A stretch of DNA of 64,000 bases from Nephrocerus scutellatus (Eukaryota > Arthropoda > Insecta > Diptera > Pipunculidae): positions 96,305,333 through 96,369,332 of the forward strand of contig OX352761.1 in assembly GCA_947095585.1 (NCBI GenBank). The letters are read 5' to 3'. Below, piece by piece: positions 43,418 through 53,989 of this stretch. Under the pieces are notes generated by a model, which saw only the letters and a list, made by a program, of their open reading frames with translations, was not told the DNA's origin and made no database searches. Position numbers and translations under genes: made by a program. Position 1 is the stretch's first letter, and every line of letters starts with the position of its first letter.

Positions 43418-44110
43418 AGGGTTCGGCGATCGAAGTGTAACTAACTTCACGCTGCTTTATCTGCCAAACGGCTGATGACAGCGCGCTCATATTTTGACAA
43501 ACTTTAGTCTGTTATGTTGTTACCAAGTCTAGGGAAGCATATCGATATACACCGTGTGAATAGTATGAACGTAGACATCGTTCAACAACTTTGAATACAC
43601 TTGGGTTGAAATAAGTATATCACACATCAATTACATCAAGGTTTATGTAGCAAAAATCGTATCCAAATAAATACACTAGGTTTATAACTGTGGTCTTACA
43701 GAAATAGCAACATCACCAGAAATGGTTTGCAAAGTGAAGGCACGAATTAAGCGAAATCCACGACAAAGTGTGCAAAGATTGGTAAAAAATCTGCACTTGT
43801 CCGATAGGAGCATACTGTAAAATGAACTTCAATTGAAGACATACAAGATTCAAAAAGTGTAAGATTTAACAACGGCTCAAAAGGCAGTTCGACTTATAAG
43901 ATTCAAAGTGCTAAAACGTCTGCACGAACGTAACGATATCGTCAACTTAATGTTTTCTGACGATAACAATTTTATGGTTCAACAGTACTTAACCAAACGA
44001 AATGATCGTGTGAGGTTAGAGGGCAAGTCCAACAACGCTTTGGACAAGCAAGTTGTCTTTGCAAACAAGCGCTGGCTTCTGTGATGGTTTGGGCAATCGT
44101 ATTCGCAATG
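43418..44110 (+). mobile_element. Mariner fragment (5' end to mid-transposase)
   Basis: Starts with CAGGGTTCGGCGATCGAAGT right after a TA, followed by GTAACTAACTTCA and TGATGACAGCGCGCTCA. The latter parts parallel the end of the 51.2-kb mariner (GAAGTGTTACCAACTTCAG, TGATGACAGAGCGCTC). Transposase from about 43720 reads MVCKVKARIKRNPRQSVQRL, then broken text with TTAQKAVRLIRFKVLKRLHE, MFSDDNNFMVQQYL, TKRNDRV and ASVMVWA. First catalytic Asp region MFSDDNNF is kept; the remaining catalytic part is missing. Stops at about 43817 and 43859. Confidence 0.75.
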
Positions 44111-44369
44111 AATCTAGGCCTAAATACTCCTTCTCCGGTTCCTGTTTTAGCTTTCGATCCGCCTGCACATCAGACAGATGCATGCCGGAGAAGGGTAATG
44201 ATATTCTCAACTTGGTCTCGCTCTGGGTATTCTTATTAAGAAATTATTTTGAAAATTGTTTGTTTTTATCATCTCAATGTTTCACAATTTCGTTTGCCTA
44301 ATTTCTATTGGTAATTATACTGATAATCAAAATCATCAAAAAATAAGCCAAATGACCGGACCCTGCTTG
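44111..44369. other. Unassigned DNA
   Basis: A 64-codon minus frame overlaps it, but without recognisable domain content. Confidence 0.4.
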
Positions 44370-44890
44370 TAGAGCCAGGTAGGTAGGTAGGTGGGTAGAG
44401 TGGTGGTCCACGCTGTGGTTGCGAGGTCCTCAATTAGCGCTAGTTTGCGCCATTTTGATGCCACAAAACTCGAGGGTTTTAGTATGGATAAGGAAACAGT
44501 TTAAATCCAGCCTGTAGCGTTCAGGAATGAGATCAAGTCGATAATCCTGTAAACCGAGAGCTCTTTCGGGTCATAAAAAAAGGGTTTACCCAAAGTGCGT
44601 TGTCTTGACCCTGCTAGGCCGGACAACTGTAGAGGAAGTGTATGAGAGTTTCTTTCTCATTTTCATCTTTGCAACTTTTCCAAAATTTGTTGTGCGGTAT
44701 ACCCAACTTAGCAGCATTATTGTCCACTGGCCAGTGTCCCTTAAGTTTTTCAAGTGCTGCCGTTGGGCAGGTCTTTACAGCTCCCGTTGCACTTAGACCG
44801 ATTAGTCTCAAAATTTTGTTTAGTTTTGAGCATGTCGTTGTTTGCTCTGTGTTTTGCCACCAAATCAGCGTCGTTTGTGAAATCGTATAG
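44370..44890 (-). mobile_element. LINE fragment with internal deletion
   Basis: The minus-strand frame goes from the connection segment (LRLIGLSATGAVKTCPTAALEK, in pieces, about 44811-44740) straight into the C-terminal segment (GHWPVDNNAAKLGIPHN, KSCKDENEKETLIHFLYSCPA). RNase H, normally between these, is gone. Upstream text IWWQNTE..SKLNKI confirms the connection region. 3' flank at 44374-44395 has GTAGGTAGGTAGGTGGGTAG simple sequence. Confidence 0.75.
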
Positions 44891-44899
44891 ACATAGATT

Positions 44900-46339
44900 C
44901 ATTAACGGGTTTTTACCCTTAGTTCGTAGGTAAAGTAAGCTTTATTAGCTTTGTTAGTTTTAATTTAACCAAATCACGATTAAAAGAACTTTGCCCCTAT
45001 TTGTTATTTTCTAAAAACTTCCTAAATATTAATAAACACTAACATTTTACCCAGTAACACCAAGACCGCAATTGCTTTGGCTAATAAAATCCAAACGGAC
45101 TAGATTATGTTACCTTGCACATGAAACTTCACATATTCTAGTAACCGGTCACCAGAATGCACTTGACGATATTAGTCATAGAGATTTACAAAAAAGAGAG
45201 AAAATCTTCGACTTGGGTAACGACCCGAAGCGTACAACATCACAAACAGGAAAGGAAGGAGAGAGAAAGATCTAGATCGTTAATTAAATGATTTTACATT
45301 CATTTCTCCGTTTCACTGCTGACAAGAAAAAGTGTAAGCGTATATGTTTGGTCCTTATGCCGCAGTTTCAACTGCACTCTCTGTCGACTTTGCTATCACT
45401 TCTCTACTGAAAAATCATTTCCCATGCATACATCATACTCCTTTTCCAAGTGAATTCACAGACCTTCTGGCATGATCCCTGAAGTAAAGATGTTAAAGGA
45501 TAACATATATTTTCAATTCCATTTATATTCGTATAAGAAAAGGGAAAAACTAACTACATTTAAAACAAATATGAAAATGTTGTTGTTTTTGTAGAATAAT
45601 ACCTCCAAGGACGAAACCGTTCCAGCCTAGTATATCGTATGTTCTATGTCCTAGTAATATACAGAACGTAAAAGTGAAGGTCTCTTTCATCACTCATTGA
45701 AAAATAGGACGGATATTACATCGCGTCGCGACTTTTTCCGGTCATGTGTCATGGAAGCAGAGCACAAGTAGGAATGTGTCATGGCCACCAAACTGGAAGC
45801 TTTCATGTACCTCGTACTACCGTTCATGTAGACGTATCACCTCTCCATATCGCACGGGACGCGATTTTATCTAGTATTTGTATGACAATTTCTACTACAT
45901 TGATACCTTTTGCAAAGATGTCATCATCTGAAAAAGTTGAAAATTTCTCTAGTATCCCCCACATTATGTAGCATTGGGTACTGTTTCTGCATTTTCTGTT
46001 CTGGCTAACATTTTTCCTATTGCAATTATTTTTTTAATAAAATTCTCTACATGAAAAAAACAACAAGAAAATTGAGGGATAATCAAGAGCTTGGCAAGTA
46101 TTAGTAACAGTGACGAAGGAGTTTAGGAAAAAGGGAACTTGTTTTCCGATGTGGAAACTTTGTCTATCACAGTTTTTTTTTTAACTTTTTCCGCTTCATA
46201 AAAATTTGTTGCTGAAAAATCGATTTGTTCATTCAAAATCTTAATGCTTGTGCTTAGAATAGCATAATTTCGATACTGCTATGTCCTGGTATATTTGCTT
46301 TTTATTTGGTTCGATGACTCTTGAACCAGCCAGTTCTGG
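44900..46339. other. Unassigned DNA, short frames only
   Basis: A 75-codon plus frame at 45744-45971 begins with Cys/His-rich text (MCHGSRAQVGMCHG), but the rest is featureless. I do not call it a gene. Confidence 0.45.
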
Positions 46340-47490
46340 CTCATAACCAAAATAAATTTGGAAAACAAATTCGTCCGACCATCAGACTTGATGATAAAAA
46401 CAACTAACTTCCAAAGAAACTTCTCGATAAGAATAACAGATGGGTCAATCAAAAACAATGGTAATAGAAGCCTGTACCTTAGAATGTATCAAAAAAGTTA
46501 CAAAAGAACGGAGATCTACATGATCTACGACAGTCAAGCCAAACGGCTAGCCAATAAAGATCCAGCCTTTCATTCCAAAACAACGTGAAGCTGCTACTGC
46601 TACTTAAAAGAATAGGCTAAAACCAACGAAATCACTCTAACCCAGCATTGCCACATAAAGAATAAGATCAGTGAGTGGGAAAACAAAGCCGACGTAGCAG
46701 AATGGGAATCATCTCTAGGATGAGACAAACCAAAAAAAAAAAAAAGAGTGCGTGTAACTTTTACGCGCGGTTGAAGTGAAACTTTTTTGACGTTGTGGCC
46801 GATATTACGATTAAAGATGAGATGAGATGACGATGAGAAATGGCTTAGTTCCATTGGCCTATTGGCCAGATCCCAGAATTTCCATAGGAACAAATCTTAT
46901 AGACGCATATTAGTCCTACATTCCAAGATTCATACGATTGGTTTAGTCCTACATCCCTTGAGAAATGGCTTGGTTCCAAAAATTCCAGACCCTATTAGCC
47001 AGATCCCAGAATTTCCATAGGAGCTGTGGTCGTAGTAATATATGTAGTTATATACATATAAAATATAACTAAAGAAAACAAGGCATAAAATTAACAAAAG
47101 TGAACAACAGAGTAATGTGTACAACAGAGTAATAACAGTGTAACGCTTGAAAATTGTAGGCCCCTCCGTAAAAAAGTTTCACTTCAAAAACTTTTTAACT
47201 ATAATTTAAAACATATAGAGAGAACACCTAAGCTAAACTGACATGCACTGTATCCCTTGTCTGGTACGTGACGGGACACGGCCCATATTATGGTTATTTA
47301 TTAAAAGTGGAGAAATCGCAAATGGACAGCTGCCGATTCTGCGACGAGGGTAAAGAAATGCCAGAATACAATCCTCTTGTATGCGACCTCAACCGAAAAA
47401 GGCTTTAATACCTCAAGGCTCACATAGTTCTCTGGCCGAATGCCAGACCAATTGACTTAGTTGATATATTGGCATTCATAAAGGAACTAA
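46340..47490 (+). mobile_element. RNase H LINE fragment split by a MITE
   Basis: Before the MITE: RITDGSIKNNG and IYMIYDSQAKRL (46430-46550) echo RNase H blocks 1 and 3, then ISEWENKADVAEWESSL (46660-46720) echoes the last RNase H block (N-E-K-A-D type). After the MITE: TGHGPYYGYLLKVEKSQ, a zinc knuckle DSCRFCDEGKEMPEYNPLVC (47330-47390; the usual His is lost) and DLVDILAFIKELK. Heavily decayed. Confidence 0.7.
46771..47187. mobile_element. MITE with ~21-bp inverted ends
   Basis: TTGAAGTGAAACTTTTTT (from 46771) and its complement AAAAAAGTTTCACTTCAA (ending 47187) face each other across 417 bp. It contains an internal tandem duplication (GAGAAATGGCTT at 46835 and 46960; CCAGATCCCAGAATTTCCAT at 46866 and 46999) and an A-rich stretch lies just outside at 46728-46745. 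Sits in the LINE between RNase H and the zinc knuckle. No transposase. Confidence 0.7.
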
Positions 47491-47499
47491 AGGTGCTAA

Positions 47500-48064
47500 G
47501 GTGCTCAAGGTTTCTCAGCCCACCACCTTTAATAATAATAAAATATAATTTCCGCATCTGTCAGATTTCCGCATTAAATGGCCTCTTTAATCGTATACTG
47601 TCAACTTTATTAGATTTTAACTTAAGATTTTAAAAACCTTTTGGAGTTGAGTAAGGCTGTGTGTAATGACAATGCCTTCTAAAAAACGTAAAATGAAATT
47701 TGGTCTAGTTACTACATCTAATGTCCCTTACTTTCTCCCAATTCCCAATTCAAAGTCTCATCTTAAGCACAGTCGTTCTTTCATTGCAAATCAGTTTATC
47801 GTTTTTATTTCCTTAGTAAAAAATTGGTTATGTGTTTTATACACATAAGGTTCAACATTGGGAAAATAATAAAAACTTGAGGTGTGTAGGTTGTTGTCCA
47901 AACCTATAGTCAATGAATTCAATGTCTTCTTTTACCCCTTTCCAATAAAAACTGCTATTGCCCAGTCTAATTAGCCTCGCATATTCTATCGTTGTCTTTG
48001 TATTGATAATGTGCTAAATGAACGTTCAGTGCTACATATTCAAGGTCAGGCCAATCTTGATTGC
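47500..48064. other. Unassigned AT-rich DNA
   Basis: No recognisable gene or repeat. Confidence 0.45.
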
Positions 48065-48075
48065 CTCATATATAA

Positions 48076-48364
48076 TAATAATAATATAAGGCGCGAGAGG
48101 ACGTTGCAGTCCAAGGCCTAGCTTAACGCGATCATTTGTGTTGTACATGTTTATTTTTGGACACAAATGGAAGGGACCTACAATTTAAGGCCGGAACCGA
48201 ATGCCGAATTGAGAAGCTTTCTGTCACAAGTCATTACTCTCGGAACATTTGTCAGACATTCGCGAGAGGTGGGACACCGTGAAAAATACTTTTGGTGGGA
48301 TTCGAACCACGAACCTGCTGCTTAGTAGCCATGCGCATTTCCACTGAGCCACGGCGCCAACTGA
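48076..48364 (-). mobile_element. tRNA-derived SINE, copy 3
   Basis: Minus orientation, flanked by perfect 11-bp duplications CTCATATATAA (48065-48075 and 48365-48375). The head has A-box GTGGCTCAGTGG and B-box GGTTCGAATCC. Body landmarks as in copy 1, with an (ATT)n tail on the left. 289 bp, close to copy 1 (292 bp). Confidence 0.92.
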
Positions 48365-48619
48365 CTCATATATAACTGCTGGGAAAAACGGTGAGCCTTA
48401 AGCAATCAAATTTGAATACTGAAAAGTTTTATTTAAGGTGGCATCAACCGCATCATTTGTCTACAAGTCTTCTTCTTCTTAATTTTCAGAAGGTTAAGTT
48501 GACCTCTGAGTTCGAGAACGTTACCGTTTAAATTCAACATCCAATTGTTCGCAAATATTTTGTGCTCTCTCGAAGATGACTGGGAATGCTTTCAACGCAT
48601 TATCATGGTGAGCTCGAAG

Positions 48620-49090
48620 TACGCCTGTTATAGTATATTACAGAACGAGCAAGGAAAGTGGAGTTTATCGTGCGAGGTCGAAGCTTGACGAACGAGGCGG
48701 TAACCGAGTTCGGCAATCTAACGAGCACGATGAGCACTTTTCTGCAAGTCATGTACGCTATTTTTCACGCGTCCAAACTAGTTTTTCTGCTAAATCGAGA
48801 GAGAGAAGCAGAAATGTGAGAATGTGTGTTCGCTGTGACTGCAGTAAATAACAAAGAAATGAATTTTTCACGCATCCAAACCGGTTTTTCTGCTAAATCG
48901 AGAGAGAAGCAGAAATCACAAACGACAAACAAAAGAGTATTCTTGCTCATGCGTAATGTGTTCGCTGAGATTGCAGTAAATAACAAAAGACGTTTATATC
49001 ATAACATAACTATTGTTGTTATGGGCTACTTTCAAGGCTAGTTTATAGCGTACGAAACAGTCGCTTTCGTCTATGGGCGTGTGAAAAGTT
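48620..49090 (+). repeat. Dispersed repeat D, copy 2, with internal duplication
   Basis: Inverted relative of 24690-25035. Differs by a duplicated ~103-bp unit (48761-48863 and 48864-48984), each beginning TTTTTCACGC(G/A)TCCAAAC and ending with GCAGTAAATAACAAA. Copy 1 has this unit only once. Confidence 0.8.
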
Positions 49091-49094
49091 ATTT

Positions 49095-49905
49095 TCATAT
49101 TCACTTGGTGTAGTTGATTTCATCAGGGTTCGAGTTTGGTAAAATTAACAGCAATAACTTCGAACGTCACAATGTATGTTGTAGCTGTTGCTGATATTTG
49201 TTGAGCTGATATGCTTTGGTTTTCGTTTTCGAGTGATGTTCTCTCCGAAAATTTCTTTAAAACTCGTACAATAGAAAGTATTAAAGTTCTCAAAACATCT
49301 TAACTCTTGTGCTTTTTCGCAAAAGAGAGGTATTTATGGAATTTGATTTGGCTACAACGTACTCCTCAAAAAAAATTATTATTTCCTTTATCATCTTTAC
49401 TGCAGGGGTAATAGGAATGTAGATGTAGGGTATTTTCCATCAATAACTTTTTAACGTCACTTATGTGACCAGCCGTTGCAGCACAATTGTCGTACCCGTA
49501 GGCCAACAAGTCTGTTTAAATTCAAATTGCAATCTTAAAAAAAGTGAATAATAGTTTCTGAAATGGCTGCAGCGGCACACATCCCAGGAACTCCTCACAA
49601 ATTACTGTCTTTTTTATATTTATCACAACGGAGATATCAAAATGCAATCGATAATATTTTTTATAATATTTTTGAATGGTTAACCTTCCCATTTATATTG
49701 CCTTTCAGAATCTAAAAAGTTTCAGTTAAGTTTTTCAAAATTGCATCCCCAGATTTAAGTCGAAATTTTAGCAGGTCTGTGAAAGTAAAAACAGAATCAT
49801 CACCTACTTTCTCGCTAAGGGGAAGATCACATGGTAAAATTGTTGATATCATATGTCGAATTTTCTACATATTCGACACACTAACTTATACTATACATGA
49901 TTATA
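49095..49905. other. Unassigned DNA
   Basis: No gene or element recognised. Confidence 0.45.
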
Positions 49906-50020
49906 TTATATATGCTGCACTAGTTCCAAAGGTTTGATTCTTTTTAGTCTCCTAACTAGGTTTGCGTGGTCCAAGAGCGGGGTGGTCTCGGGACTCGTGT
50001 GGTGGTGAAGCCGATCATCA

Positions 50021-51200
50021 TGTTACCAAAACAAAACGCCACAGAATTTTTATTTTTTGATAAATTTTATTGAATCAAAGTAAAAAATGTTCACAAATAT
50101 TTAAATTCGAATCGAATTGCATTAGCAGTTTTCGATTTGGCCACCCTTTGCCGCGATTATGGCCTTCAAACGGCCGAAAAAGTTATTGCATGCAGTATGA
50201 AAGTGGCTGTGCGGTATTTTGGCCCATTCCCGGCGAAGCGCTTGCTTGAGATGATCGAGACTTTGGTATTTTTTTGTCCCAAACTTGCTCTTCAAAATAC
50301 CCCAAACCGAGAAATCTAGCGGATTTGCATCCGGTGAATTTGGTGGCCATTGGGCAGTGGAAATGAACCGCGGAACGTTGTTTCTCAGAACGTTGATTGA
50401 CGCGCGCTTTATGACTCGGCGCCGAGTCCTGTTGAAATGTCCAGGCTCTGCGGCCAAAATGTTTTTGTGCCCAAGGCTTCAACGCTCCCTCCAACACATG
50501 ATCCCGATAAATTTGAGCATTTATCTTGATGCCACGGTCCAAAAAAACGAGCAGTGAACGGCTTTCGGCCGTTACGGCGGCCCAAGCCATCACCATCGGC
50601 AATCCGTTGGTCCAAATTTTCAGTAGAACGGCCGGGCAAGTAAATCCGGTCGTTATGCTTGTTCACATATTGCTCAATACCGAACGGTGACTCATCGGAG
50701 ACAACCAAATTCGGCAAATCGCCACTTTCGTGCAAGCATAACAACTCCTTTGCTCTTTCGACTCTAACTTTTTTTTGAGCATCGGTGAGACCATGTGTTT
50801 TTTGGAATTTCAAGGCCTTTAGTCCAAGATGATCTTTCAATGTGTGCTGCATCCGTTCGAGCGAAATGTTCGCCTCACGAGCCATTTTTCTGCCGCTAAG
50901 CTACGCAATGCTGCCAGTATTGTTATAGCGATTTATGGTGCGATACAAAAACATTTTATTCACATGCAGATGTTTTAACTGGTTAACAATCTGCAGCTGT
51001 GGTTTTCCAGCCAAATACAAAGCAATCGCACTGTTACGCTTGAATTATATTGCGGATAACTTTTTCCTGAATATATCCCACTAAAATGCGTGTAAACAAT
51101 GGAATGAACTGACATTAGTGTAAATTTGAGCGCTCTGTCATCACTGGTTTGACAGCAATGACAGTCTGAAGTTGGTAACACTTCGTGTCAGTCACCCGGT
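50021..51200 (-). mobile_element. Mariner-like DNA transposon inserted in the LINE
   Basis: Right edge is ACCGGGTGACTGACACGAAG (complement of 51181-51200), next to a TA. The left edge is less clear; TGTTACCAAAAC at about 50021 may be a truncated inverted end. The transposase is in three frames on the minus strand. The LINE frames on both sides can be read as one protein, which shows this is an insertion. Confidence 0.8.
50122..50885 (-). pseudogene. Mariner-like transposase, two frameshifts
   Basis: Frame 1 (50885-50600): HTH-proximal text LKDHLGLKALKFQK, LTDAQKKVRVERAKELL and the first catalytic block VVSDESPFGIEQYVNKHNDR. Frame 2 (50602-50400): PMVMAWAAVTAESRS and the second block WTFQQDSAPSHKARVNQ. 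Frame 3 (50400-50122): FISTAQWPPNSPDANPLDF with the third acidic residue, then the C-terminus ending KGGQIENC. All three catalytic acids are visible, but two frameshifts separate them and the first ~100 residues are partly missing. Belongs to the IS630/Tc1/mariner superfamily; subgroup not decided. Confidence 0.85.
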
Positions 51201-51581
51201 ATGTATTTCATTCTGTATGCCTTCCAAGCCCAGGTCCCTGTGAAAGTCATCGTTCCGAATATAGAAAGGTGCATTTACAAGGTTTCTTAGCACCTTGTTT
51301 TGAAATCGTTGGATTATTTGAATGTTGCTTTTTTTGGTGCAACCCCAAAGTTGAATACCATAAGTCCATATGGGTTTTATGACTTGCTTGTAAAGCAACA
51401 TTTTAGTGTACGTTGATAGACAAGATTGTCTTTCTATCATCAAGTACATTTTTCTGTGGCGAATACCAATCTCCTTTCTTTTTTTCTTGACATGGGCTTT
51501 CCATCGAAGTTTCGCATCCAAAGTCATACCAAGACACTTTTCACAATTTGCGTACGGTATGGCTTGGTTGTTAATATACAC
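51192..51581 (-). pseudogene. Jockey-like LINE pol post-RT region
   Basis: Frame from YINNQAIPYANCEKCLG to HRDLGLEGIQNEIH. It ends abruptly where mariner DNA begins (51200), and the last codons are mariner sequence. Matches the thumb and C-terminal region that follows the YADD box in jockey-type pol. Confidence 0.8.
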
Positions 51582-52004
51582 TGGTATGTGCTCTACTTTT
51601 TTATTTGTGAAATCAACATGTAATGATTTTGATTCGTTTAATCGTATTTGTCATTTTCTTGTCCAATTTTGAATATGCGAGATCGCCTCTTGTAGCTTAC
51701 GAGTTGAGTCCACATTACTTTCCGCAACTGCCATTAAAGCCGTGTCATCAGCAAATGTAGCAATCGAATTGTATTTCTAGTGTTGGAATATCGTGGGTAT
51801 ACAGGAGATACAATATTGGCCCAAGAACACTCACTTGGGGTACACCCCCTTTGGTTTCTTTAAGCTCCGAATATGTGTCTTTCTCTTTTATACGAAAGTA
51901 TCTGTCCGAAATGTATGATCTTAGAATTTCAGCCTGTTCGTTGGGTAGTATCTTTTTTAGTTTGTAGACTAATCCCTCATGCCAAACTTTATCAAATGCT
52001 TGTG

Positions 52005-52604
52005 CTACAGGACGAGGAAGACTGTAAAACAAACTGTTTTCTCTTCGAGCGCTCTTTCAACAATGTTTGTTATTCGGTGTACCTGATCAATGGTTGAATG
52101 TTTCACTCGAAAGCCAAATTGGTGGTCTGGAATAATATGTTTCCGTTCTATAGTTGGTAGCAGCCTTTTTAAGAGCAGTCTTTCAAAAAGTTCGGATATT
52201 ATAGGCAGCAAAGAAATTGGCCTATAGGATGAAGCTTCGTGAGGTGGTTTTCTTGGTTTGGCTATCATGATAACTTTAGCTACTTTCCATAACTGTGGGA
52301 CGTATTTTAATTTGAATGCAGCGTTGATGATGCATGTAAGCTTCGCGATTCCTTTATCTGGGAGTTGCTTGATAATTTCACCCGTTATCAATTCAAATCC
52401 TGGCGCTTCTTTCGCATTTAAAGTTTTTATTTCCTTTCTTACTTCAGATGACGATGTGGTGGCTGGTGGGTATTTCTTCATTTTCTTCAGGTAGTGCCTC
52501 GCTATGCAAATCGTCATGCTCTCCTGGGTTCGGTTGAAAATTTTCTTCCATATATTCTGCAAATCTTTCAGCTGTTTGCTTGTTACCTTTTGTCCACTTT
52601 TCAT
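52005..52604 (-). pseudogene. Jockey-like RT, N-terminal half
   Basis: 200-codon frame covering the RT approach and fingers: LNAKEAPGFELITGEIIKQL (usually K-x-PG-x-D), LWKVAKVIMIAKP, SYRPISLLPIISELFERLL, HQFGFRVKHSTIDQVHRI. It shifts frame at about 52020 and is followed by AFDKVWHEGL, which carries the first catalytic Asp. Confidence 0.8.
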
Positions 52605-52704
52605 CCAGTTGTTTGATTGGAGGAATGTGAATAATTGGTCTCTTTAATTTCTAAGTGGCTTTATAGAGCAAGTACTCCGTGTTTTAATTGTTGCTAAGAT
52701 TTTG

Positions 52705-53100
52705 TAAAAATTAATTAATTTCAGTATCTTTAAGTTCCTTAATTTTTCGTCTAACTTGCAGTACCAGATTATTAAACTTATATTTGTTATGAATTTAAAC
52801 TCTTCATCTTAATGTCATTTATGTATTATATTATTATATTTAGGCGTTTGTGTTGATACCAATTATCGTAAAAATTAAATAAATAAATAAAAAATAAATA
52901 AACAAAAAAACAAAGTGTAGATATAAAATATAAAAAGTTTTGAAATTAAATTTCGAATGTTGTTAAAACTTTATATGCATAACACGTAGTTCCCAGAGAA
53001 GGTGGTACGAGTTAGTAAAATATAAAACATAACGCGCAAAGTTTTCTCTTACTAAAGTATAAACTTTCTCTATGAACTGTTACTTATAAGGTGAGACACC
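52705..53100. other. AT-rich DNA, no gene seen
   Basis: Low-complexity AAATAAATAA runs (52880-52910) and nothing else. Confidence 0.5.
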
Positions 53101-53146
53101 AAATAATACTAACAAAATAAATGTATGTAAGCTATTAAATCCTTAC

Positions 53147-53291
53147 CATGTACCAATGCCAGTGAACATACATTTAAGTGACAATATTTTAAGCGAAGGA
53201 AAAACGACTGGTTATAAAAGTTCATCAGAAAGCAAACGCCAACAATAATAGCAGTGGCGCAGAATGTGATAAGATATTTTTCCGAGTCCAT
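53147..53291 (-). CDS. Possible first coding exon of a host membrane or secreted protein
   Basis: On the minus strand a pyrimidine-rich acceptor (TTTTTCCTGTTCATTTCAG) precedes an exon starting at 53326. ATG at 53291 has an insect-like context (CAAATGG). 48 codons follow (MDSEKYLITFCATAIIVGVC ... ALVH), with a hydrophobic stretch at residues 7-24 suitable as a signal anchor or transmembrane segment. A textbook donor (CATG|GTAAGG) follows at 53147-53141, so coding sequence would end in phase 1. I do not recognise the protein and cannot find the next exon in the remaining window. A chance frame is possible. Confidence 0.3.
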
Positions 53292-53329
53292 TTGTATGGC
53301 ATTTGCTTTATACCTGCTCGTATCCCCTG

Positions 53330-53985
53330 AAATGAACAGGAAAAACTTTTTCCTTTACTTCTGGTGCTGCTCCTTGCGTCGCTGCTTCAGGCTGAAGAGC
53401 AAACAGGCAAATAAACTAACGAACGAACAATGAGGCAAACAAACAATCAAACAAATCAGCTAAAGTCAGACGGCACGGCACGACAAATGCTGCAGTCCGA
53501 CTGAATTAACAGTCACAAAATATTTGAAAAAGTCAAAAAGTTTACAATAACTTTCAAGTTGTTAATTGTTTCAGGGTAAAGGAAAGCAACCAAAGCAACC
53601 AAATTTGTAGAGCAGGATGATTGTCTAACAAGGACGGTGACAATAATTAATGAAGATAAGGTAGATTGGGTACAAAATTTTACTAAAAACAAGGAAAATA
53701 TAGAAAAATGGGGGGGGGAGGTTTAATTAACTTTGATATGTGGCCATCATTAAATGACGGAGATATTATTCGTTTTCTTATCGTGTAAACGTCTTTTACT
53801 ATCGATAAGTTTAAGAAACATACACGATAATTAGAACACAATAAATTCAGATATTTTAGCGTCTTCGGCCAATGCTATTTGCAACTTACTTTTACATTAT
53901 TTTTTCAAAAGACAATTAACAACACAAAACAAGTTGTGTTCTTTATTTGTTTCGTAGTTTTGTTTCTTCAGCAGAGCATTTGAAT
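53330..53985. other. Unassigned DNA, possible upstream intron
   Basis: Contains a run of nine G at 53709-53717. If the exon at 53147-53326 is real, this would be intron or 5' region on the minus strand. Confidence 0.35.
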
Positions 53986-53989
53986 CTCG

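Larger units (their letters stand above)
49910..52700 (-). mobile_element. Jockey-like LINE split by a mariner
   Basis: Minus strand: linker before RT (about 52690-52400; RPIIHIPPIKQLDEKW, ERFAEYMEENFQPNP), RT (52400-51750; SYRPISLLPIISELFERLL, DHQFGFRVKHSTIDQ, AFDKVWHEGLVYKL, GVPQVSVLGPILYLLY), post-RT region (51581-51201; KCLGMTLDAKLRWKAHVK, IWTYGIQLWGC, NAPFYIRNDDFHRDL), interruption by the mariner, then the C-terminal end RLHHHTSPETTPLL and RRLKRIKPLELV (about 50020-49915). 5'-truncated, so no endonuclease. FADD-type box was not found in an open frame. Clade by motif resemblance to jockey-type pol. Confidence 0.85.

Noticed and set aside
45744..45971. Small Cys/His-rich protein gene
   Set aside because: Only two CHG pairs arising from a short repeated phrase; no zinc-finger spacing or splice context.
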